The notes beneath the pieces are model-generated. The model made no database searches, had not been told where the DNA came from, and worked only from the letters and a program-made list of their open reading frames with translations. Of a stretch of DNA of 64,000 nt, positions 24,405 through 37,888 are shown one piece after another. Numbering within the stretch: the stretch's first letter is position 1; each line of letters opens with the position of its first letter. Position numbers and translations under genes: made by a program. Source of the stretch: Caprella mutica (Eukaryota; Arthropoda; Malacostraca; Amphipoda; Caprellidae); NCBI GenBank assembly GCA_947561585.1, contig CANNZV010000503.1, positions 434,001-498,000 on the forward strand, written 5' to 3'.

Positions 24405-24487
24405 TAAATTCCTCTCTCTCTTATGTTAAATTCCTCTTGTCTTAGGATAAATTCCTCTGTCTTAGGATAAATTCTTCTCTATTCTGA
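24405..24487. repeat. Distal remnant of the 20-bp minisatellite
   Basis: Three to four further copies of the same unit, some altered (ctctctctt). Confidence 0.85.
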
Positions 24488-24495
24488 ATAATCCC

Positions 24496-24717
24496 TTGTA
24501 TTATTTCTTTGTCTTATTTATTATAAATTTCTTTGTCTTATTCATTATTTATTTATTTTTTCCTAATATATTTTATTTTACACGAATGTGTTGTCAAACC
24601 GTTCAAATCTATAATATTCATCTAGGTCGTTATGAAAGACATCCACATTCTTGTCCAAGAAATGTTGTGACACATTCAAATCAAAAATGTATGGGAGGGA
24701 AGGTTAGACCCATCTAA
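24496..24717 (+). other. Open frame of 73 codons, Cys/His-containing tail, unidentified
   Basis: The first ~25 residues are Phe/Ile low complexity from AT-rich DNA. The last ~45 are mixed and include four Cys and three His, with RYERHPHSCP as the most protein-like stretch. There is no domain that I recognise, no signal peptide and no good splice acceptor. It ends just after a gaag followed by gttaga, a poor donor. Probably chance, possibly a fragment. Confidence 0.2.
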
Positions 24718-24719
24718 AA

Positions 24720-26974
24720 TAGATTAAAAAAATTCCTGAAGGCTAGTTGACGATTGAGGTCAAAATAAGATCAGTTTCAACAAAAACATTTTAATTCAGA
24801 TCGTGGTTTGTAAAAATGAAATATCTTAATAATTCTATTCGGAGCTCAGAGTGAAATAGGAGTAATTTGAAAAGCAATAGAGAATCATAACAAGGCAATT
24901 TATATCATTAATGTACTTATGTCGTATATAACTGATGATCTCTATTGAGAAGCGAAATGATATTTGTATGATTACTAAAAATTGATGTTATGGAGATTAC
25001 ATTATAATTCGATATGATATTATTGATCAAATGTAATAGAAATTTAAATGCAAATCTATCAATATATATCAGAGCTAAGATATTAAAATGATATCCAGGG
25101 CATCAAACCAGGAAGATCTAGTTTGTTCCTCTATTTCCCCTACATGTAACACTGCGTTATTAGCAACTATATGGCTTGGCTATAGGACTCAGCCAGTGAA
25201 ACAAGGAAGCTCTAATAATTAGACGGAACTACAGTATTCCACTCTGAATCTCCTGTTCTGCAACCTGGATTTGATTAATCTGAGTAACCGTAATTATTAT
25301 AAATCTTGATGATATTTCATATGTCGCAATAGAATTATTGATGAAGTTATTGAGTAAACTGAATATTTATAACTTATTTATTTACTTATTTTCTTTACTT
25401 TAAATCAAATAAAATCTGAAATAAAAATGATTATTAACTAGAATATATTCACAATAATTATAATTAATACACTATACCTGCGGTATATGTTTATGTTCGA
25501 GATATATCAATCTATATATTAACGCTAGGTAATGGAATACAATTTCCATTTCCACTAACAGACTGATATATTGGGACAATCTGTACTGTCCTCAGTTCTC
25601 CATATATTCTAACCTGTTAACCTTGTCTGTATTGCGAACAGCTCTGATTTGTAGCATGTAGCTTGCATGTCGAGATCTTGTCTATACATTGTTACACTGA
25701 ATGACTACACGCACCAGACAAAGTGGTTATATCCTCAACTAGACGGTTAATGGTAATTTTAACTCAATGACGACCTTATTCAGGACTTCTGAGGAAAGTG
25801 GAAATCAATTATTATTAAAACTGTTATATTTTTTGAACTGTTGAATCTGTTGTAGAAATATTTGTAAATGTGGTATTTTAAGAGAAAATAGAGTTGTCAC
25901 TTCAGTTCCGACGATGTTGAAATTTTCATATATAATTATAATAACTTTAATAATTTTTTGAATATTTTTTTTTTTACAATTGAGTGAGATCATAGAGTGC
26001 AATCACTTTTAGCTTAACTAATACTACGTTCAATTTAAATCATTATTTTCTCTATAACTACAATAAATAATGAATTCACAAAACTATGCAAACTAAATAT
26101 TGCTATAATAAATGAATTGCTCATCAAAAACCTATGGCAGTGCAATGTTTTTTTCTCTATTATCTATCATTCATGCAATCATATAATACAAACAGATTTA
26201 AATGATTATGAGAGGTAATTTTAGTCTGATTATTGTTGAATCTGTGAATAGGATTCTGATTTTGTAAGTGAAATAGAGATTGAAATAAAATTTTGTAAAT
26301 TTCAAAAACAGTTTTAATTTCAATGTTAAGGTCTTATAACAGGGATGCTGTTATTTTCTTTATAAAGCTAATTTTATATAAATTTTGTTAATTTCAAAAG
26401 AAAAATCATTGTCGAAATAAAAAATAAAATCCAGTAAGTTTTTTATATAGTTTGTAGTTTTAAATTAATAACAAATCACAAAACTGAAATAGGAATGATA
26501 ATAAAAATAATTTAATCTGTTCCGAACATTCATAATTAATATATTATAAATTTCATGTTTTAAAACTAATATAATGCATAAATTTTAATCAAGAATATTA
26601 ATAATAATGAAACATTTCTTGCTTTTTATTTGTCCCGCCAGAACGTCGCATAAGTTAGATTTCTAAACCTATGTCAATGTTTATCTTCTAGAGAAATCAA
26701 AGCCATACTTTTACGTCAAGAATTTCAGAGTCATTCGAAAGTTAACTTCCTTCAAGATTATCAGCGACGAAACTTTCTCCTCCTCTTTGATATGCCAAAC
26801 ATGTTAAATGTGTTACAGAAGAAAGAAAAGAAAGTCAATATCAGTATTTTCATTAGTAAATTAAAGAAGAAATATTTCCAATTTTCTGTCCTTCTTCACA
26901 GTCGGAAAATTGATCGGAATTTATTGAAAACTTGAATAGTTTCGGACATTATCTATAAAAGTTACTTGAATAAT
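24720..26974. other. AT-rich sequence without recognisable gene
   Basis: 25100-25260 and 25560-25700 are a little less AT-rich but contain no open frame or motif. Confidence 0.5.
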
Positions 26975-27145
26975 AAAATTACTATAATTGGTAAAAGTAC
27001 TATAACAATTATAGTAATTTTAACAATCGAAATTACTACAATTATTAAGATTACTAATAATTATTGATAAAATTGCCATAACTGTTAAAATTGCCATAAC
27101 TGTTAAAATTGCCACAGTTGTTAAAATTACAATAATTGTTTTATA
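26975..27145. repeat. 18-bp degenerate repeat (attgccataactgttaaa)
   Basis: Near-perfect in the middle (three copies around 27070-27125) and decaying on both sides into attactataatt-type phrases. Confidence 0.8.
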
Positions 27146-27229
27146 TTTAGAATGAAATACGGTCGTTTTTTGTTGAATCCTTTGTTGTTGTCTGTTCTAG
27201 AACAGCTATCAAGCAGACAATTCAACTTT

Positions 27230-27600
27230 GATAAACTTGCCGCTAGGATAACGTGTCACGTGATTAATGTTTTATCACCATAATTCTTTTTAAAACGTTT
27301 ATAATTATAACTTAGAATTGAAAATATTATTACAAACGTTTTTAAACTAAAAATCACCTAAACATCGTGCTAGTATTATAAGGAACTGTTGGTTATTTCT
27401 TTGTCAGTTAATTATGAACAAAGAATTATGAACAAAGGTGAATTGTGCTAGCGGCAAATTGCCTTAGCGGCAAATGGTTCTAGCGGCGAATTATTGTTCT
27501 AGCGGCGAATGGTTCTAGCGGCAAATTGTTCTAGCGTCGAATGGTTCTAGCGGCTAATTGTCCTATAGGGGAGAATTGTCTTTTGGCGAGATGTTCGGTC
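27230..27600. mobile_element. tagcggc phrase-repeat segment, probable transposon terminus
   Basis: 27445-27560 has about seven copies of a 16-base phrase, ttctagcggcgaatgg, with the variants caaatt and gctaatt. It ends at a ggcgagatgttcggtcac terminus near 27575-27592. An isolated inverted phrase (cttgccgctagg) lies at about 27237. The layout resembles the phrase-repeat ends at 14.09 kb, so this may be one end of a related element. A matching opposite terminus was not found. Confidence 0.5.
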
Positions 27601-30600
27601 ACAGTGATCTTCTAATCTTTGATCACAATCACCTATTGTAAGTCAAACATATATCTAATTCTCTTTATCTAAGTTTAGAGAATAACATTCCATTGTAGTA
27701 TTCGCTTTTCTGCAGTGAGTAGTTAACGACCAATTATCAAGGATTATAAATCAAAATATGCAGATTTTAAAAATTTTAATCGAATTTAAAAACTTATAAG
27801 TTGAATCAGCATATATTTGAAATATATTAATGTATGTATATATGTACAAATAATTTGTTCCGCAAGGTGATTCAATAATCAAATTATGATTTATTAAAAG
27901 TTGTTATCGTTTGAATTTTTACTCCTAATTGAAATAAATGAACTTCAAAAAACTGGAGCACATCAGTAAACTGCTTTAAGAGAAACAGAAAATTTAATTT
28001 AGGAAATTCCTTTATAAATATATTCTAATATTATATTTGAAATTATAGTATTTATTTATGTTCTATAACTATATTCTGAATGAAATTATATTCTATAAAT
28101 ATATTCTGAAATTATATGATGATTTTTTTTTATATAAAGACCTCCTGCCAGAAGAAGCAGACCTTCTTTAAATAATATTCTGAAATTATATTTTGATATT
28201 ATATTTTGATATTCTACCACAGATTATATTAAATAAATGAATTTCATTGAGCTGAAAGTACATATGTAACTCTTCAATATATTGAAACTGATTATAATAT
28301 ATTCAATTCAAATATATTCCATTGAGAAATTGAAATCAAGTTTTGAAAATAATCCACGGTAAATACTACGAGTATTTGATTTACTCCTATTTTCAAGATT
28401 TGATGACAGACAAGTATATCAATAACCGGTAATTTATTTTTCATCGTCGCATTTCTTTATACGCTATTAAACTATAAGAGGCAACTTGAACAGTTAAATA
28501 GCATTCGAAAATAGAATTTCATTTTAAAATTTCAAGTGATCAAACATTTATTGAAATTAGTAAATATAAAAACTATGTTACATAAAATATTTACAATATT
28601 GACTGATCAATTTTCTTAAAATAGATTCAATCATTTTCAGTTATAGTAATTAGTTTAACAAAGTCGCAATTAAAAATAGAACTACCAAGCAGTCAATTTA
28701 AATACATTTTATTTATCAAACATTTGTAACTAGTAAATTGTTATTGGTTGAAACTTTAAATTTATTGGTTAATAATATACAGAAACACATAATGATAGTG
28801 TTATACATCATTTTAATTTAAGTCATAGGTTTAGAGAAATAGTATTTTCTTACATGAATTACCAAGCGTTTATTTTAACTGGTACTGACAAAGTTTAGAA
28901 CCAACACGTTGAAATTTTCTTACGTGTCCCACAACCACATATCATCGGGCAACTGCAATTTCTAAGTGCTTAACGGTATCTCAAAGATGAAAATTATCAA
29001 AAGGAGTTATATTGACAGCTTGGTAATTCTAGTAGTTTCCGATGAGTATAAATTTTAGCTATTCACTTAATAAATAATTATATGTAGTAACAATTATTAC
29101 GCATAAAATATTTCTAATTACCTCTATTTAATGATCAATCATTAAAAAGCAAATTTACAGCGTATAACCGCAAAATCTAAAAGCAGAATGATAATTCAAG
29201 TAGTATACGTGATGGTTCAAGTGTTTCATCAATATATGCTAAAAAATTAAATATACAAAATATAATAGCAAAATACAAAAAAACTTGACAATTTGGCAAC
29301 TTAGTTCAGCTCATGTAGTTTCAAATTCCTGATAGTTCTAGTTTTAAATGAGTCTAATTGATATTACATTTTAATACATAGCAGTATAAAATGTATCTGA
29401 TTTTTAAAATATCTCGATTACAATCATTTATCAAGCAATTACTGTGGAGGATGTTAGTTCAATTAACTTGATTACATACACTGATCAACGTTAATTGTTA
29501 CTACAGTTTTTACACGGGATTTCAATAGAATGTGTTCTCGCAAAGGATTTATATCAAATATAAATATGATTTTAATTCCTGAAATATCAATCAAGTGACC
29601 GAAGTTGAGTTTACATTTAGATGATTTTCACTTTTCAATTTTTTTTTTTTTTAAAGATAGGCAATTCATTTATTTATAAATGTTAAAATAATATTCCACT
29701 GAAAATGAACTCTCGCTATTAAAATTCTATGTATTTTCAGTTGGTAGAATTGTTTAAATGTATACAATATACTTGAAATCATACAAGCATTTCAACGATG
29801 TAAGTATATATTATTTAATGCTAATAATACAGCAATATTAACTGAATTAAACGATGAATTGAATACATTAAACTGTTAATAAAATATATATATAATCATT
29901 AAATAGATATGATTATATCGTTACTTAATTTTACAATATAATCAAACCATTGTTTCATGGGTACCTATAAAACATAACGAAGTGATATTAATTCCCTCTG
30001 ATCACATAATTAACAGGATAATATATCTGATTAAATACCAATTAACTAGAAACTAATTATAGCTCTATTCTCACCGTGATATTATGATATATTTTCCATT
30101 TTATTCTTTATATCACATTGATTTAAAATTGGAGAAAGTTTAAGAAAAATAGAATCAAAACTTATTTTTGTTAAAGGTGAATAATATAATTTTAGTATTT
30201 GACTATAAATCTATGATATTTGAGCGGTACATTTTACACCATTAGCAACAAAATAATATGCAAAGATTGAAAGCTAAAGGACTTTCCAATTAATTTTATT
30301 TTTATCAAAATTGATTTTCAAGATCACTAAGACAATCTTCCCAATTCTCTTCATAGTCATGAGATGGTTACATATATTGTGACATAACTTAAAATACAAA
30401 TTTTATTAATAACCGGAGTATTTTTGCTATCAATGGAGTTTGAAATTTTAATTGAGAGTTTCTCATCACAAGAATTTTTTTAACGTTCTGGCAGTCATTA
30501 TTTTCCATGACATTGTACATTTAAAACTACATTCTTAAGTCAACTGTTATGAGAAAACTCAACGCTATATTTCCCAGCAAAATAAAGAAAGGAGAATAAT

Positions 30601-30989
30601 AATACTGCTTTGAAAATATGTACAATCAATATATTTCTCAATAATTGTAGCTCTCTTTTGGATAAAACTTTTTATTTAATTATAATTATGAACGCAAACG
30701 CTTAGTAATTTTTAAATTCTTGGCTCAACATAATTAAAGACACTCAGTTACAAATCATTTACTAGGCTTACTGAAAAAAAAAAAACATTCGACTGTTACA
30801 CTTGACATTAAATGTAACTTTTTATATAGGAAAAGAAAAAAATATAATGGAGCTATGTTTAACGTATATATGAATTACAACAAGAGTTTTAACTTATTTA
30901 TAACTTTGCAATGTCACACAATATTTAAATATTATACATTATATTATAATGAATTACAACTGAATTAGAATCAACTTATTTATCACCAT
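27600..30989. other. AT-rich sequence; short repeat relic near 28125-28165
   Basis: A T-run followed by gacctcctgccagaagaagc stands out in composition and may be the end of a dispersed repeat. A 13-base T run lies near 29640. No coding frames. Confidence 0.5.
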
Positions 30990-31260
30990 TTATAATAGAG
31001 ATAGAATTTTATCACTAATAATAATCAACTCTCGGCCATGATTTTCTAACTGGGAACTGTATAAGGAAATTTGAAAATACCAATATTTAACCTTCAGAGG
31101 TTGTATTAAAAGATGTTTCTTAATAGAAAGTTTTTGTATCCTATAAGGAATCTTCTCTTCTTTGACAGCTTCCTGCAACATTTCTTCTCCTCTTCCGGGC
31201 TCTAAATTGAAAGAAGAAGAACTGGAACGTGGCATCACGCGAGACTCTGAAATCTGAGGA
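30990..31260 (-). other. Open frame of 82 codons with Ser/Glu-rich start, unidentified
   Basis: The minus strand is open from 31238 to 30990. The first ~40 codons (MMPRSSSSSFNLEPGRGEEM at the start, then Lys/Glu-rich) come from DNA with higher GC and protein-like residue use. The second half is low-complexity AT-rich. No domain recognised. A tttcag sits just upstream, so the first half could be an exon, but no good donor follows. Confidence 0.22.
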
Positions 31261-32326
31261 GTCGTTCACCTTATTCTACACTAAGAAAACTTTTTCTTAT
31301 CAATGCTTGATTCGTCTATGCTTGTTTAACTATAAATTAATTATAGAATTTGAGAATTCTCCAATGACTCAAAGGAAGACATTATTGTATTGAAAAAAAC
31401 ATGATATTTTAGCGGGAATGTCCGACGAAAAACGATAGACTAAAAGTGTCATAATTTATGATAAATTAGTATTGTATTTTGATCTAATAATTTATTGTCG
31501 TAAATAGATGGATGATCTTTTTATCATTGATTGTAATCACCGATAGAAAACCAACGATTATATTTTTCCGACTGAGTATTATGGAACAATTGATTTACAT
31601 CATAGTTCATACGATTAATTAATTTATTAAACTATTCTTATCTACGCTTTGCCTATGCTTGCTTATCAGATTGAAGAAAAAAAAAATACAAAAAAATCAT
31701 CCTCCATAATGTTTCCTTAATTATAAATGAATCAGGAGAATTTGTTTGTAATCTAATATATTTTTACATTTTGATTTTCAATCGTAATTAGAGTTTGATG
31801 TAAACGATGATTATTGATGAATGAAGAACGATTTCGATGATCAGTTATATTTCATAATTATAAAGTCATTTTAAAAGATCCTTTTATAATAACTTTTCAT
31901 TTATTGTTTTATTAAGTTCTCATTTATAAACGATATCGGAATCTTAACAAAACCCAGCATATTTATGGAAATAAATAATAAATACAATAATTTCATCTAT
32001 CCAATGAATATACAGTCATAATTTAACACACAGTGGACCATTGTGTCAATTATCCCGCAAATCCTTTTTGACTCGTTAACATTTCTAAGTTAGTGCACCA
32101 ATATGTATGAAATATACGAACTTTTCAAGAATATTCGAGGTAAATATTCATGAGAAATTAAAAATTTGTTCCTGAATTTTATAAAGAGTTATTTTAACAT
32201 TTACGTCAAAAGCCCAGCGGATTATTTTAACCCACTCTCGTGAAATTTCATTTTGACGTAAATTTAGGTGGTGCCAGATTGAGATAATGAATTTGACAAT
32301 TCTATACAGGGTCGCACAATACTTGT
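31261..32326. other. AT-rich sequence; dispersed motif at 31417-31437
   Basis: gaatgtccgacgaaaaacga here is shared, reversed, with 40317-40345 (aatgtccgacgaaagacg), suggesting two copies of an unnamed dispersed repeat end. The 13-bp pair atttacgtcaaaa/ttttgacgtaaat flanks 32211-32250. Confidence 0.45.
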
Positions 32327-33310
32327 ATGATAATAATTGAGCACTTGCAGACTCATTTCAGTACTGTCTTAACTGACAAACCAGTAAACATGTTGCCAAG
32401 AACGCTCACAAATGAAGAAATAACTACAATTTTTATGGCGACTCCTTTAGATAAAGAATTAAAGAGTTTCGTAACTATTGATGAGCATCTCTTTTCAACA
32501 AATTCGCGATATCAGTTCAATCAATACATGATAAGTGAACCAGGTAATTCGGTAACAATTTAGGTTACTTGTGATTGCAACGTATGAAGATTTGGAAAAT
32601 AGATTTACTTATTTGAAACAGATAGTTAGTGGCACAAAGAGAAATCATTATCAGAGTAGGCCTGTTTTGAATTGAAGGTCTTTTTTCTTATAAAAGAGAG
32701 AATTTACTAAAGAAGAGGACAGTTATCGGAACTATGAATTGTATTCTATATAAAATCACTCAAGGCGCCTCCGTATACAATATTACAAGTTTACAACAAT
32801 GCTACTTAAGTATAATAAAAACATTGGGCAAAATAAAATTCTCTCTGCTTCATACTGATTAGTAAATCTCATCTGATCCTAAAATATTTTAGATTCTGTT
32901 GAACAATTACTATACCCAATTATGTTTGGGGTAGATATTGTTTATCAAAAGAAGTTGGTCAATAATGTCGTTGTAGTCATCACATCATGAGCCCCTGCAA
33001 AATTTTACTATGATGTAGCTACTAATTTTTTCAGATACGAATGTTAAGGTACAAATGTAATCCAGATATACAAATGGTGCTATACTGAGAGGTTACATGT
33101 ACTACAATATAAATGATATTTCATGGTAAAAGTAATCTGAAGCAGGAAAATCTGAAAAATCCATACAATAGTGCCTTCAACATCTGACAATTCAGTGATC
33201 CACACTTGAAATTACTGGGACAAAACTAGAAAAACGATGTAGGAGTCTAGGAGATGCAAATGTCCTCCAGCCTGTGGGAAATATACTTCATGTGTCCTAA
33301 TTATTTAAAA
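32327..33310 (+). pseudogene. piggyBac-type transposase relic
   Basis: The first open part (32327-32563, 78 codons) contains FVTIDEHL, then a basic/aromatic stretch and QYMISEPG. This matches the layout of the first catalytic-Asp block of piggyBac transposases (a TIDE-type motif followed ~15 residues later by YMPSKP). Beyond a stop, the same frame continues with VTCDCNV and IYLFETDS, as expected of the next beta strands. Many stops follow. Near 33255-33295 an out-of-phase RCKCPPACGKYTSC recalls the C-terminal Cys-rich domain. The middle is longer than expected and unrecognisable, so it is a heavily decayed copy. No convincing element ends were found. Moderate confidence, by motif only. Confidence 0.55.
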
Positions 33311-35304
33311 TTAAATGTTAGTCAGTATGTCTATATGAGGTTGTTTTTATATCGTTACATACTACAAGTAATAACGATGTTATTCGGATGATATTCGTCT
33401 ATAATATTTATTATATAACGATGATTTTCGGATTTAATATTTGAGTTTGGTCTACTTGCATTTTAAAATTTTGATGTACGTACAATGTTTCACTTGCCAT
33501 AATATAATGTAAACTAACTATAAACAATGTTTTAACTATTATTAATTATATAAAACAGATAAAAAAAACTCTAAAGATTACGTCATCTAATAATGAAACA
33601 GTCATATGTGACAGATAAATCTTTAATTCATCACATAAATTATTAATGCCTAATAACATATTTTAATAGTGTGTGTCAAAATAACACGCACGGTCCACCG
33701 AGGAAGTACGTTTTTGAGGTTCACCTAGTGTTAAAATGATAAGCATGCATTATTATATAAGAGTATTTCAACGTTTAATCATTAATATAGAGATGACAGA
33801 AGCAAGTTCCTAGCCATTACTTCATGTGTATTTGTTCCTTGCAAAGCATTTATTTTACCGAGCTATTTATTAAAAAAGTTTCGAATTGAATTGCTCATTA
33901 CTATCTGCTGCTTCGGGGCAATATATTAAATAAGAGATTTGTAGCTCGCAGATGTGTCCAGCGGTAAAAGTATTTGTTATTTGCTCCACTAAATTGCTTA
34001 ATATTGAATACTAGTGTACTTTTTGTTAAAAATGACTTGTTTTCAAATGTGTGAATTTTAATAGTGTGAAAAATGACTAAATCACTTTCTCATTTTCTTG
34101 TCATTTATCTGTCCTATTAGTACTCATTGCGTTTTTATTTATTTATTTAATATTGAATACAGTATAGTGATAGATTTCGCCATTAAAAATCTCAATCTCG
34201 AAATAAAGTACAAGACAAGAATGATATGCAAAAAATCATTCTTAGGTAACCTAATTTTAACATAAAGATACACAGTTTTATCTCTAATCTCCTAAATAAG
34301 ATAGCTTTATAGGAAGGAAAACTAATATTATCTAATAGCTTAAATAGGAAGAAGAAAAATTGTGCATCTCATGTAACTTAATAAACTGTTTACGGTATGG
34401 GTTCTTCGGAATTGTTTATTTTAAAATAATACAGTTTTGAAACTTCGTTAGGTATTTACATAATATAAACCGTTTTTATATATTAAGATATAAAACAATA
34501 TGGATTGTGTATCCTTAAGTTAAAATTAGGTTTCCTACATTTGATTTTTGGATAAATTATCATTCATGAACATTAATATATTTGAACAAACTGTATTTGT
34601 GAAATAAATGCTAAATAAATGAAATTCTTTAAAAGCAAACACCAAATAAATATAAGAATAATTACACGATGGGTATCATTAAGATGGATAGATTATTACC
34701 CCCTCTCTAAGAGGACATAGAAAACCATTTCGATTTAAGTACAAAGATGAAATATTCACGGTTGTGTAGGAATGTGACCTTCAAATTTGCAAAAGTATCC
34801 ATCATTGAAGATAAAAACATTTCAAATCTAGGATTTTAAAATTCGGAATTTTTTTTCGTAATTCTTTTTAAACACTGCAGAGTATGCTATATTTGTTAGT
34901 GATAACAATTACTATTTTCAAACCATTAAAAATTATATTTTTCAGTGCCACATAAAAATTAAAGTGACCAACTAACTGGTTATGATTACCCATTTTTATA
35001 CAAAAATATCATGTTAACTCTATCTAAATTCATTATAATTCTAATATAGTTTGATTGACAGCTTAATTTCCTTTGGTAACACGTCCAAATGATTTCACTT
35101 GAATGTTTTTGACAAACATAACACATGCAAAGTTGAATATCAATGATGCAATTCACGAATATTGAATGATTCGAAGTTTATTCCATTTCATCCAAGCGAA
35201 TCCATTACATATATCTTAGCAGACATTTTCTGTATGTAGAACAACTGTGTACATGTTCAACATACGAGAGTCATGAGACTAGGTACCAGGTGCGGAAAAT
35301 CTAA
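33311..35304. other. AT-rich sequence without recognisable gene
   Basis: 33660-33740 is less AT-rich but has no frame or repeat that I recognise. Confidence 0.5.
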
Positions 35305-35368
35305 AGACATTACTCCAGACTCCAGGAGACATTACTCCAGACTCCAGAAGGACATTACTCCATACTTC
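35305..35368. repeat. 22-23-bp tandem repeat, 3 copies
   Basis: Three copies of gacattactccagactccag with 1-3-base spacer differences. Confidence 0.88.
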
Positions 35369-37045
35369 ACATGTGACGCTTGATATCATTGGAGAGACTG
35401 GAACACTATGCTACTGGTATTAGCATTTGACATGACACGGTGTGAGATGTTATTTCATATTATAGACATTCCTCTTGTTTTCAATGGAAAAGTACTATCT
35501 ATAAAAATAATGTTATCAAATATTATTCTACCTATTAGGAAGATATAATTGGTGGAGAACAGTTAAGGGTCTACAATGACTGCCTCCTCGGTATTAGGGA
35601 TAAAATAAAAATTTAGATATTCAGTTTAAATTTAATTTATGGCTGGTTCTATGGTTTTATTTTCATCATAAAAGAAACATCAAATGAATATATTCCCATT
35701 TTTTGGTATTAGAATAGATTTACAGTTCTCTGAAATTCTACTTTTCTGTGATTATTATAATTTGTACAGCTATCAAACTATTAATATTGTAATTAATGAG
35801 CGTTTTCCTGTATATTTAGCATTGAATATGTTAATTTCCCTTAGTATCAAGAGAAATCTGTATATAGAGAATACCTTTAATATAATTTAAATTGTATATA
35901 ATTCCCCCTATTTTGATATTTATTATTTTTGATTGATATTGTCATTAAGCTCAATTCTACGAGCTGAATATATAAATAGATAATAATAATTGGTATTATA
36001 TAATCATATATTTATAAATATAATTTACACTAAATTGAGATTGCTATTCTAGAGGAGTTATTTAAGAACAATGATTATTATAATTTTTCCTTAAATTGTG
36101 GAATATTCTCCAATGTATAATATTACTCTATATTGAATTCTTCAGGAAAAATAGAAGTCATTAAGTAACTATTACAACATGGTTATTCAATCATATCAAA
36201 AAATCATTAATTACAATATTCTAAATAGTGTACTATTAATTTTTAATAATTGTGTTGCAATGAATCAATTCCGTTATATATTTCAACGATATTTTAACAG
36301 CATTACTAGATAATATTTAATAATTTCTATTTATGATTGTTTATTACGAGCGATAGACGAAATGTAAACATTTTCCTGCAGATTCATTTTCAATAACTTA
36401 ATTAAAATTTGTAACATTCCGATGTCTAGACAGAGGAAATAATATCAATGAAATATGTATCGTTGTTATTTAATGAACTGCTTGCATACCGAGTGCTTTC
36501 ATTAGGAAATTCTATTTATTTATTCGTTATTTAAACTTAGTTTGAACTTGATTATTAATATATTTCTCAACGTTAAAATAATATCTTTATTGCAAAAACA
36601 GATAAATTATAACGGTTTTATTTAAATCATTTGTAACATAATAATTGTAATTAAATATTATAGTAATGTAAAGTAAGAGTTGAAAGTTATGAAAGAAATT
36701 TTTTTTTTACTTTCATTCAATTATTTTATTCAATTAATCATAATGTACGTATAGAGAAAATTTCATAGTAATTATTCTACAGTTTACTAATTTCCCATAC
36801 CCATAATGATATATCATTGATTGTAATATTCATAGACATTTCGAAATTAGGCTGTTTATACAGTAAAATACCAATTTTCAAACCCTTTTTCAAAACATAG
36901 GATCAAATTTGTGCGAATGAGATATTGTCCCCTCTTAAATCTATAAATTATTTTAATTATACAGAATGCATATCATGCACTCATGTAGTTCATTACTCTC
37001 ATAATTGGGCAGGTAAATACTATACCAATAATTATTAAAGTATTA
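35369..37045. other. Very AT-rich sequence without recognisable gene
   Basis: A 68-codon + frame at 35684-35890 has Ile/Asn/Phe/Leu low-complexity composition and no context. Confidence 0.5.
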
Positions 37046-37312
37046 TTACGGTTAACGTCGATGTTGCATATGCCCCGTAATAATATGAATTACATCAGAG
37101 TTATACCACGTATTATTACGGTTCACGTCAGAGTAATACCACGTACGTATTATTATGGTTCACGTCACAGTAATACCACGTACGTATTATTACGGTTCAC
37201 GTCACAGTAATACCACGTACGTATTATCACGGTTCACGTCACAGTAATACCACGTACGTATTATCACGATTCACGTCACAGTAATACCACGTAAGTATTA
37301 TTACAGTTCACC
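37046..37312. repeat. 37-bp tandem repeat, ~6-7 copies
   Basis: Unit gttcacgtcacagtaatacc followed by acgtacgtattattacg. The central copies are nearly identical, and each carries the self-complementary octamer acgtacgt. The left edge copies are divergent. Confidence 0.92.
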
Positions 37313-37888
37313 TCTCTGCAATCTAGGGCTGTAATTCTGGTTGCAATGAGATTAGATAATTAATGGATTGGGCTATTATAATTATGATTAAGTAGCTTAA
37401 CCAACCCTATATATAATATGATAATTGAAAATTAATCTCTTGTTTTGACACTGACGATAAATGATGATCGTACTTATATTATTTAATGCGATAATTTGGT
37501 AATTTCTGTACGGGATATATTCTATTATCTAAATATGAGTTTAATATATTATTTATCACGTTTATAACTTTTGGTTGTGTATTTAATTAGAAGATTAATT
37601 TCTTTCATTAATCAGTTAATTGTTATACAAAATTAAACTTGAGAAAGACAAAGTATTCGTAATGATTTTATTCTAATTCTAGTTACAATAATATTTCGAC
37701 TTTTTTTCAAACAGTAATTAATTACTATAAGTTAATTTATACTATTTAAATGTATAGCTTTATTAAATAATTCAGAATTTCTTTATTTATTTTTTTTTTT
37801 CATTTAAAAGATTAATTTCTGTAAATTTTGTATTCCTGAATAAAATAATTGTTATTTTGTTTAGATGGTTGTCATTGTGTTGAGACGC
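37313..37888. other. AT-rich spacer between two satellites
   Basis: Nothing recognised. Confidence 0.5.

Noticed and set aside
32227..32260. TTAA followed by cccactctcg as the left end of the piggyBac relic
   Set aside because: TTAA is frequent in such AT-rich DNA and no matching inverted end with TTAA was found downstream of the relic.
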